Positions 7,697 to 14,205 of a DNA stretch of 14,998 nucleotides are shown in pieces. Numbering within the stretch: position 1 is the first letter of the stretch; the number at the start of each line of letters is the position of its first letter. Source of the DNA: CAZGSG01 sp964528095 (GTDB taxonomy: Bacteria; Bacteroidota; Bacteroidia; Chitinophagales; Chitinophagaceae); contig CAZGSG010000132.1 of NCBI GenBank assembly GCA_964528095.1, forward strand, positions 1 through 14,998, given 5' to 3'. The notes under the pieces are model-generated. The model saw nothing but the letters and a program-made list of their open reading frames with translations. It ran no database searches and was not told where the DNA came from. The position numbers and the translations under genes were made by a program.

Positions 7697-8076
7697 TTAC
7701 CATTTTTAATTGTTCATTCAATCGCTGGCGGGCAGTTCTTTATTTAGTGATGAAATAACCATCAATCATGAAAAGTTCATATTCCCCCTTTCCTTTTTTT
7801 ACTTTATTGGTTATGCTAATCCTGCATTTACACAACCACCGGAAGTATTCATGTGCGGATGGTAGGGGAACCTATAGGTGCATTTCACCGGATACAACAG
7901 GGAGCTTCAGATCACGGAGTGTTATCCCTGGTCAAGTCTTATAGCTATCAGCTTAAGTAAGTCCGGTTTGTTAAAGTACTCACCAAAAGAAATATAATTC
8001 TCCAAACAAAAGAACCCGGCCATAGCCGGGTTCACAAAAAGATCACTGCACAACCTGCAGCAACACGATAATAAAT
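7697..8076. other. Intergenic region with a possible frameshifted small gene
   Basis: This gap separates two convergent genes. A 58-codon frame starts at 7768 with a signal-peptide-like N-terminus (MKSSYSPFPFFTLLVMLIL) and ends at 7944. In the next frame protein-like sequence (TTTGSIHVRMVGEPIGAFHR) continues to a TAA at 7958-7960. That is what a small secreted-protein gene broken by a frameshift would look like, but the evidence is slight. A terminator for the gene on the other strand lies at 8013-8032. Confidence 0.3.
8013..8032 (-). terminator. Intrinsic terminator of the type IX-secreted protein gene
   Basis: AACCCGGC (8013-8020) and GCCGGGTT (8025-8032) form a perfect 8-bp GC-rich stem with a CATA loop. 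Read on the minus strand, a T-rich stretch (CTTTTGTTTGG) follows, about 45 bp past the stop codon at 8077. The plus-strand side is followed by A residues, so termination is expected mainly for minus-strand transcription. Confidence 0.8.
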
Positions 8077-9318
8077 TTATTGTATGATCACTTTGCGTGA
8101 TTCATTCTCTGCCCGCAATGAATACACTCCCTTCACATACCTGCTGGTAGGAACGGATAAAAGACCAGGCGCTGCCTGTTTCTTCCAGATCAGTTTTCCT
8201 TCTGCGTTATATAGAAACAGGGTCACTGGTTTTCTCACCTGGACCTGCAATACTCCATTCACAGCCGGGTTAGATGTCACAGTAAATAATTGCTGCGCGG
8301 AAGCGAGTCGTACCGGGTTTACTTCGCTGAAGTTTGTTTTACCATCCTGGTCCGTTTGCGCGATGCGGTAATAGTTCACCCCTTTGGCAGGCGATGAATG
8401 CAGGTAACTGTATTGTAATAGTGAGCTGCTATTACCTCCAGCAGGAAGTGTGAAAAGATCGACCCATGGCCCCGTTTCCGTTCGATGCTGCACGATGAAA
8501 TCCTTTGTATGCTGTTCGGAAGCAGTGCTCCAGTTAAGCAAAACGCCATTATTCTGTTCACGCGCAGTAAAGGAAGCCCATGTTACCGGCAGCGTGCTTA
8601 AGGCCCGTACCCGGAAATTATCAATACCCCATTCTTCATTTCCTCCCTCACTATATGCCAGCAGGCGCAAGGACATAGTAGTGCCAGTCCCCGTAATAGG
8701 AACAGTAAAATCCTGGAATATATTGAGCAATTGAGTGCCATCTCCACAACTGTCGCCAGTGGTTTCGAGGAAAAGATATTTACCGGTTAATGCCCCGTTG
8801 GTAAAAAAACGAAGCTGGTCAATCCAGGGGCCTGCATCGATGCTGGATTGCAGGATTAAATAATCGGTATTGGTGGTAGCTCCACCACTACAGGCGTTTC
8901 GGTTATCAAAAGGCTGGTTAGTGCTATTGGCCGCAAAAGAACCGACAAAACTGAGCCCCATCCTGCCGGAGATATTGATATTGGTCCAGGTAATATTCTG
9001 CTGGCGGGCGTTCACTGTTCCTGCATTGGGAAAACCGGTGCCGGCTGCATCATGGTCTTCGCCGGCCCAGTAATTAGAGCCCTGGAAGCCAGTGAACGGA
9101 ACGGACTGGCTAACTGTAGAAGTAGCCGGTGTTCTGCAGAAATAAGACGTAAAGGGCGGGCCGCCAACGCCGCCGTTATTTGAAGGCGTACGCACCCCAT
9201 TGGATAAAGAAGCGGCTTCAAAATTATCTGTCCAAAAAGTAGTTTGTGCTGTCAGAGAAGATGCGGAGAGGAAGATAAATACAATAAATGTTAACAGGTG
9301 GAACGGTTTTCTAAGCAT
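8077..9318 (-). CDS. Secreted protein with type IX (type A) C-terminal sorting domain
   Basis: This 413-residue protein has a signal peptide (MLRKPFHLLTFIVFIFLSAS, cleavage near LTAQ). The N-terminal half, about 25-240, is rich in Gly, Asn, Ser and Thr and looks like a jelly-roll or adhesin-type beta domain (YWAGEDHDAAGTGFPNAG, EEWGIDNFRVRAL). From about 243 comes the LPVTWASFTA..VLLNWSTASEQ..YYRIAQTDQDG pattern seen before many type IX sorting domains. The last 70 residues (344-413) are the sorting domain itself: SNPAVNGVLQVQV, LFLYNAEGKLIW, GVYSLRAENESRKVIIQ. Such proteins cross the outer membrane through the type IX system, lose the C-terminal domain and are anchored or released. The four-Cys content (CRTP, NACSG, DSCGDG among them) may provide disulfides. 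The binding target is unknown. No catalytic motif is seen. Confidence 0.88.
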   Translation of the reverse strand: MLRKPFHLLTFIVFIFLSASSLTAQTTFWTDNFEAASLSNGVRTPSNNGGVGGPPFTSYFCRTPATSTVSQSVPFTGFQGSNYWAGEDHDAAGTGFPNAGTVNARQQNITWTNINISGRMGLSFVGSFAANSTNQPFDNRNACSGGATTNTDYLILQSSIDAGPWIDQLRFFTNGALTGKYLFLETTGDSCGDGTQLLNIFQDFTVPITGTGTTMSLRLLAYSEGGNEEWGIDNFRVRALSTLPVTWASFTAREQNNGVLLNWSTASEQHTKDFIVQHRTETGPWVDLFTLPAGGNSSSLLQYSYLHSSPAKGVNYYRIAQTDQDGKTNFSEVNPVRLASAQQLFTVTSNPAVNGVLQVQVRKPVTLFLYNAEGKLIWKKQAAPGLLSVPTSRYVKGVYSLRAENESRKVIIQ

Positions 9319-9961
9319 AAATAGGTGGTTATTTAAAAGTTATATGAAGATACCGGTTTTTGCGTGTATAGCTTTTGATGGTTCTTATACAGAAAAAATG
9401 ATCAGTATGGAAGATCAATGATACCGGAGATAATGAATTTTTTGATAGGGGTTTACATTTAGTTTTACGCCGGGGCTTATCCTGCCGATGATGAACAGGA
9501 TGCACTAACGTCCTTTCGCGATCATATAGGCCGGTCCATTGGTAACTTATGGTTGTTGTGTAATTGAAGACCCGGAGATATATGCTAAAATCTGTGATCT
9601 TATTAAAGTATAACTGTAATAAAATTCATTGGCTGTAGTAATTAACTTCCGCCATAAGTGAATCCTCATTTATAGAAGAATTATTTAAAGGGATGCATCT
9701 TTCCCAATTCCACCATTGCTTCGCAGGTACTCATTTATTATTTCTCCTGGCCTGGGATCACTTCGTTAGTTGATTCCCTCTTCTGGCCTACCACATTCTC
9801 ATTTATGCAAACCCTTTTCTCATTATTATTGCTCCCGCCGCCTTTGAATCGTTACCTCTTACCACTTACTCCTTGCCTTATTTATACATACTTGCTGCTG
9901 TTTAGTTTTAAGGCGTGAGCAAATAAAGGATACTGTACAACAGATAATTCAATCACGACAT
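9319..9961. other. Gene-free spacer before the lipoprotein array
   Basis: About 640 bp separate divergent genes, so promoters for the minus-strand secreted protein and the plus-strand array should lie here. I could not find a convincing match to the Bacteroidota pattern (TTTG, about 19 nt, TAnnTTTG) at either end. The right half (about 9640-9900) is pyrimidine-rich and has CTCATTTAT three times (9665, 9730, 9798). ATCCTG (9479-9484) can pair with CAGGAT (9496-9501). A 37-codon hydrophobic frame at 9805-9918 is not convincing as a gene. Confidence 0.4.
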
Positions 9962-10831
9962 ATGAAACAATATATTTTTCTGATTTTCCTGTTAGCAGGC
10001 ACGGCCCTTTTTTCCTGTAAAAAAAATAAGGATAAAGAGGTTGACAATCGCATGATCCAGTCTTTTTCGGGATTCAACTATACCACTAATTTTTTATATG
10101 ACGACCAAAGCAGGTTGATCCGTATAGATTATAATGCAACGCATTCGGCCCGGTTTGAATACAATGCCACTGGAGTGATAGTGAAGTATTTTGAAGGCGC
10201 AGGCCTGGATCCCAGTGATCGTTATGAATTCATTATTACCAATGGCAAAGTCATTTCCTGTCGCAGGTTTCTTACAGGGGGAAATATATGGGATTTGTTT
10301 TATGGATATGATTCCAGGCAACGGCTAAGCGAAATAGGAATAAGAGAATCAGGTTCAAACGGGCAAATTTACCAGCGGTATGACTGTTATTTTGCCTATG
10401 ACGCGCAGAACAATATGCACGAAGTAAAATTGAATGGTGCAAGGGGGGCCGGCGCGCCTTCCGACTCTATTGTCATTACCAGTACCTATTATGAGAATAA
10501 ATCCTTTTTTACATTCAGGGATATCGGCTTCGATTACTTTGGAACGGTAGCTGTAGGTCTGGAATATCTACCCGTTTTAGCAAGGGAGTTCCTGGTACCC
10601 TTTCCTTTTGTGAAACGGTTTATTGGTACTTCAAATCCTTCCACTATCTATCCTTCCGCTCACCCCATTAAAGCATGGAGTTTAAAAGGACGGGCAATGG
10701 TTGAAACGGGGTCCTTTGCATATACATTCAGCCCTGTTGAGTTTAGTAGTGGATATAACGAAAATGTATATGAGCATGATCAGCAAGGCAAACTGGTAAA
10801 AACGAATGGGTATACAGTTGTATGGCAATAA
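9962..10831 (+). CDS. YD-motif lipoprotein, subfamily I (array gene 1)
   Basis: This 289-residue predicted lipoprotein has the leader MKQYIFLIFLLAGTALFSC with the lipidated Cys at 19, then the tether KKNKDKE. YD-like segments occur as FLYDDQSRLIRIDY, GYDSRQRLSEIG, YFAYDAQNNMHEVKL and the closing YEHDQQGKLVKTNGY. The subfamily signature TYYENKSFFTFRDIGFDYFG lies around residues 175-194. It is the most divergent member after that signature, where the others share a SEHALKS-like segment. It is probably the first gene of a plus-strand operon, with the next start 34 bp beyond its stop. A run of eight A (10019-10026) follows the Cys codon. The function is unknown. Confidence 0.82.
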   Translation: MKQYIFLIFLLAGTALFSCKKNKDKEVDNRMIQSFSGFNYTTNFLYDDQSRLIRIDYNATHSARFEYNATGVIVKYFEGAGLDPSDRYEFIITNGKVISCRRFLTGGNIWDLFYGYDSRQRLSEIGIRESGSNGQIYQRYDCYFAYDAQNNMHEVKLNGARGAGAPSDSIVITSTYYENKSFFTFRDIGFDYFGTVAVGLEYLPVLAREFLVPFPFVKRFIGTSNPSTIYPSAHPIKAWSLKGRAMVETGSFAYTFSPVEFSSGYNENVYEHDQQGKLVKTNGYTVVWQ

Positions 10832-10865
10832 ACCTTATACTATGATAACGCTAAAAGATAAAATA

Positions 10866-11690
10866 ATGCGAAGAGGGCTGGCAGCGACCGGGATCATACT
10901 GATCTTATGTTTTATTTCCTGTAAAAAAGATAAGAATAAATCGCCGGGTGATAACAGGCTCCATTCTATCTCCGATGGCAACTTCTTTACACATTATCAT
11001 TCTTATGACAACCAGAACCGGCTTACCCGAATTGACTTCGACGCAGGTAGTTCACTCCGGTTCGAATATACCGGCGCTGGTGTGCTGATACAGCAATACA
11101 ACGGCGAAACGCCGAATGCCAATATGAGGTATGATCTTACATTGGTCAATGGCCGCGCTGTATCAGGCCGCCAGTACCTGCCGGCTAATAAACTGAATGA
11201 ATACTCCTATCAATACGACGGGCAGCAACGACTTTCCTATGCGGAAATTCAATTGAAAACAAATTCGGTTACTACAGAACAACACTACTATTCTTTTATT
11301 TATGATACCGATAACAATATTGCAGAGATCAGGTTCAAACGCAAAGTAGGTGCGAAGAACGAAGATTCTATTTCACTGGGCAAAACCTACTATACCGATA
11401 AGCCATTCATCACCTGGCGGGATATTGGGTTCGATTATTTCGGAGCCGCCACTGTCAGTGTCGACAACTTCGGTTATGGTACAAATATGCCCCAGCTTTT
11501 TGGTTATACGATAAGGCCTTTAGCACATGCGCCGAAAAGCATTACACATAAAATCTATATCTGGTCTAATAATGTTTCATGGATACAGCTAGGGGCGACT
11601 GGTGAACAAGCCATCCCTGCAACTCAGTACGCATACGATGATCGCGGGCGTCTCTCCAGGCAGGGATCACTGCTATTTACATGGCAATAA
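10866..11690 (+). CDS. YD-motif lipoprotein, subfamily I (array gene 2)
   Basis: This 274-residue predicted lipoprotein has a leader ending LCFISC (Cys 19) and the tether KKDKNKS. It shares YD segments with its neighbours (HSYDNQNRLTRIDF, YQYDGQQRLSYAEI, FIYDTDNNIAEIRF, YAYDDRGRLSRQG) and the signature WRDIGFDYFG at about 184-193. The frame is open from 10806, overlapping the preceding gene, and another ATG lies at 10842. I chose 10866 because it gives a short MRR n-region and a length equal to the other subfamily I members (273-274). The closing residues are LLFTWQ, comparable with IEWE and VVWQ in the paralogues. The function is unknown; it is probably co-transcribed with the genes on both sides. 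Confidence 0.82.
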   Translation: MRRGLAATGIILILCFISCKKDKNKSPGDNRLHSISDGNFFTHYHSYDNQNRLTRIDFDAGSSLRFEYTGAGVLIQQYNGETPNANMRYDLTLVNGRAVSGRQYLPANKLNEYSYQYDGQQRLSYAEIQLKTNSVTTEQHYYSFIYDTDNNIAEIRFKRKVGAKNEDSISLGKTYYTDKPFITWRDIGFDYFGAATVSVDNFGYGTNMPQLFGYTIRPLAHAPKSITHKIYIWSNNVSWIQLGATGEQAIPATQYAYDDRGRLSRQGSLLFTWQ

Positions 11691-11708
11691 AACAACAAAT
11701 TCCATGAT

Positions 11709-12416
11709 ATGAATAAATGGCTTACAATGTCGGTGCTTGTTTTTTTTCTTTCCTGCAAAAAAGAGGAGGGCAACAAGATGGAGCCGCTGGCTCAACGTGT
11801 AAAAACAGTAACAAACGGTAATACATTGCACTATACCTATGACGAACAGAAGCGACTGGTAAAAGCGGAAGCTGATCTTGGTTTTTACAAAGAAGAATAT
11901 GTTTATGAGCCAGGCAGGGTCAGTTGGTCGCTTTCGGAAGCGTCTATTACTATTCATTCGGTCTATGAACTTGATGTTAACGGGTATCTAAAATCTTCCA
12001 GATATGTAAGCAGCCCTGATATTAGTTTTTATGAATTTACTCCTGTTGGTGTGCGGGTTAGAACCTATGACGACAAAAATCCCATCACCGAAACAAGATA
12101 TTATTATAACGCGGGTACGGGTTTGCTCGATAGTACTCGTATGACAACCGGAGGTGTTTGGAAGAGCACTAACCTTTTTTCATTTTTCACAGATAAAGCG
12201 AATACGATTGCTGATATAAATTTTGGACGGGGTTTTTGGGGCCATCTCTCACCACATCCTGCTAAAGCGATAGTGACCAGGAGACCCGATGGGAATACGA
12301 TCAATGTTAGTTTTACGAACTACACATACACCTATGATGACCGCGGCAGGATAGCCAGCCGCACATTCACCACTTCGGGAGGCCAGACCGGCACTGAAAC
12401 TTATACCTACTATTAA
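11709..12416 (+). CDS. YD-motif lipoprotein, subfamily II (array gene 3)
   Basis: This 235-residue predicted lipoprotein has the very short leader MNKWLTMSVLVFFLSC (Cys 16) and the tether KKEEGNK. It is closer to the detached gene at 5776 than to its immediate neighbours: both have YYYNxxTGLLDSxR, GVW(K/R)S, FGRG and the final YTYDDRGRI or YEYDTKGRI with a Thr/Gly/Tyr-rich tail. It lacks the DIGFDYFG signature of subfamily I. The start lies 18 bp after the previous stop, consistent with one operon. A run of eight T (11740-11747) sits in the signal-peptide codons. The function is unknown. Confidence 0.82.
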   Translation: MNKWLTMSVLVFFLSCKKEEGNKMEPLAQRVKTVTNGNTLHYTYDEQKRLVKAEADLGFYKEEYVYEPGRVSWSLSEASITIHSVYELDVNGYLKSSRYVSSPDISFYEFTPVGVRVRTYDDKNPITETRYYYNAGTGLLDSTRMTTGGVWKSTNLFSFFTDKANTIADINFGRGFWGHLSPHPAKAIVTRRPDGNTINVSFTNYTYTYDDRGRIASRTFTTSGGQTGTETYTYY

Positions 12417-12465
12417 ACCCATGCCCAAACTCCTATGCTATTATTATCATTTTAATGCTTTAACT

Positions 12466-13287
12466 ATGAGATCTATTTTTCTATTTCTTGTTTTATCTGT
12501 TTTATTGGCAGCTTGTAAAAAAGATAAAGACAAAAAATCTGGTAACGGGCTGGTGAGTTCCATATCCAACGGCGTTTCTTCGGCACAGCTATTTAGCTAT
12601 GATGCGCAAAAACGTCTTATACGTACCGACTATAGTGCGGCTTTTTCACTCCGCTTCGAGTATTCTGGCGCAGGCGTATTGATACAGGGATATGATGGCG
12701 CTAATAATCCTGTAGCGGATAGCCGGTATGATTTTACAATCATCGGCGGCAAAATTGCCAATGGCAACCGATATAGGCCGGGCAATATAACAGATAAGTA
12801 TTACTTCGAGTATGATGCCCAGCAAAGGCTGACCCAGGCGATCATCAGTAAGACATTTAACGGGACGGAAAATGAACAACATCGTTACTGGATTTCGTAT
12901 GATGCGGGGAATAATGTACAATCTATCGGTTTTAGAAGGACCCTGCAAGGGAAAAACGATGATTCTATCCATATCACCAGGACCTATTACGAGAACAAGT
13001 CTTTTATCAGGTGGAAAGATATCGGGTTTGATTATTTTGGCAGTGCCGCAGTGGGGCAGCCACACCTGGGTTATGGTATTACCATGCCCTTATTCGTGAT
13101 AAGCAATTATTATCCCAGCGAACATGCGTTGAAATCTGTTGCTGAAGAAAACTTTCACTGGAATATACTTACAAATAAATGGGTAGCGGACGCGCCTAAC
13201 GGGTATACCCGGGACGAAAATCTGTATAAGTATGATCAGCGGGGTCGATTTATTGGGCACGATGGTGATACCATCGAGTGGGAATAA
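12466..13287 (+). CDS. YD-motif lipoprotein, subfamily I (array gene 4)
   Basis: This 273-residue predicted lipoprotein has the most canonical lipobox of the set, LAAC with Cys 17, followed by KKDKDKKSG. YD segments are FSYDAQKRLIRTDY, YFEYDAQQRLTQAI, WISYDAGNNVQSIGF and YKYDQRGRFIGHDG. The signature WKDIGFDYFG starts near residue 184, followed by YYPSEHALKS. The frame is open from 12421, but that stretch matches the untranslated leader of the next gene at 17 of 20 bases (12431-12450 against 13311-13330), so I start at 12466. It is the closest paralogue of the gene at 13348; the two share long identical peptides and are recent tandem duplicates. Confidence 0.85.
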   Translation: MRSIFLFLVLSVLLAACKKDKDKKSGNGLVSSISNGVSSAQLFSYDAQKRLIRTDYSAAFSLRFEYSGAGVLIQGYDGANNPVADSRYDFTIIGGKIANGNRYRPGNITDKYYFEYDAQQRLTQAIISKTFNGTENEQHRYWISYDAGNNVQSIGFRRTLQGKNDDSIHITRTYYENKSFIRWKDIGFDYFGSAAVGQPHLGYGITMPLFVISNYYPSEHALKSVAEENFHWNILTNKWVADAPNGYTRDENLYKYDQRGRFIGHDGDTIEWE

Positions 13288-13347
13288 GCTATGCCTGCAG
13301 GTATTCCAATTCCTGCGCTGTTATTATCATCATTTAATTTATAATTT

Positions 13348-14172
13348 ATGAGAATCTTTTTTCTACTTTTTTTTCTACCCGTGTTACTGGTAGCTTGTAA
13401 AAAAGATAAGGACAAACTACCGGGTAATCTGCGGGTGCGTTCTATATTGAATGGCACTTCTTCAGAACAGATATTTACTTATGACGAGCAAAAACGTCTT
13501 ATTCGCCTTGACCGTAATGCTCTTTATTCGATCCGCTTAACGTATTCTCCCGCTGGCGTATTAATACAGGGGTATGATGGCGCTAACGATCCTGTCCCTG
13601 ATAACCGATCTATATTTACAATTGTCGGGGGTAAAATTGTCGGCGGCAACCAATACAGGTCGAATAATGAGATAGATAAATACTCCTTCGAGTACGATGC
13701 CCAGCAACGGCTGAACACTGTAATTATAAGAAGGACGTATAATGATATCGAAGAGTCCACGAATCGATATTGGATCTCCTATGATGCACAAAATAATGTA
13801 GCCGCTATTAGCGTAAGGAAAGAATTTCAGGGCCAAAATGATGATTCTTTGTATATCGCCAGAACATATTATAATGACAAACCCTATTTATTGTGGAAAG
13901 ATATTGGATTTGATTATTACGGAAGTGCTGCGATAGCACAGCTTAGCTTTTTTGGTGATGGGTTATCGCTGCCTTTGTTACTTGCGCGCGACTATCATCC
14001 CAGTGAGCATGCGTTGAAATCGCTCACTCAACAAAATTTTTCCTGGAATGCACTTACTAAGAAATGGATTGCCGGACAATCTTCTACCAAAACGTACGAT
14101 GAAGGCATGTACAAATATGACCAGCGAGGTCGGTTTATAGGGCACGATGGCGACCTCATCGAATGGGAATGA
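13348..14172 (+). CDS. YD-motif lipoprotein, subfamily I (array gene 5)
   Basis: This 274-residue predicted lipoprotein has a leader ending LLVAC (Cys 17) and the tether KKDKDKLPG. It repeats the plan of array gene 4 almost residue for residue at the ends (FTYDEQKRLIRLD, GVLIQGYDGAN, YKYDQRGRFIGHDGDLIEWE) but differs more in the middle. The signature is WKDIGFDYYG, with Tyr for Phe, followed by YHPSEHALKS. The upstream leader (13311-13347) resembles that of array gene 4, so the duplicated unit included regulatory sequence. A run of eight T (13367-13374) lies in the signal-peptide codons. The function is unknown. Confidence 0.85.
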   Translation: MRIFFLLFFLPVLLVACKKDKDKLPGNLRVRSILNGTSSEQIFTYDEQKRLIRLDRNALYSIRLTYSPAGVLIQGYDGANDPVPDNRSIFTIVGGKIVGGNQYRSNNEIDKYSFEYDAQQRLNTVIIRRTYNDIEESTNRYWISYDAQNNVAAISVRKEFQGQNDDSLYIARTYYNDKPYLLWKDIGFDYYGSAAIAQLSFFGDGLSLPLLLARDYHPSEHALKSLTQQNFSWNALTKKWIAGQSSTKTYDEGMYKYDQRGRFIGHDGDLIEWE

Positions 14173-14205
14173 TCTATAGTATTTAAAAATATTAAATCAA
14201 CTAAC

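Noticed and set aside
9805..9918. 37-codon hydrophobic frame (MQTLFSLLLLPPPLNRY...)
   Set aside because: The Leu/Pro richness follows from the pyrimidine-rich DNA; there is no start context, no conservation and no family resemblance.
12646..13065. 139-codon minus-strand frame
   Set aside because: Entirely inside a well-supported lipoprotein gene on the other strand; a similar shadow occurs in its duplicate, as expected from shared sequence.
9962..14172. Reading the YD lipoproteins as an RHS polymorphic toxin and its orphan fragments
   Set aside because: Each gene has its own lipoprotein leader and a conserved end, there is no long RHS core, no PxxxxDPxGL processing motif and no variable toxin tip.
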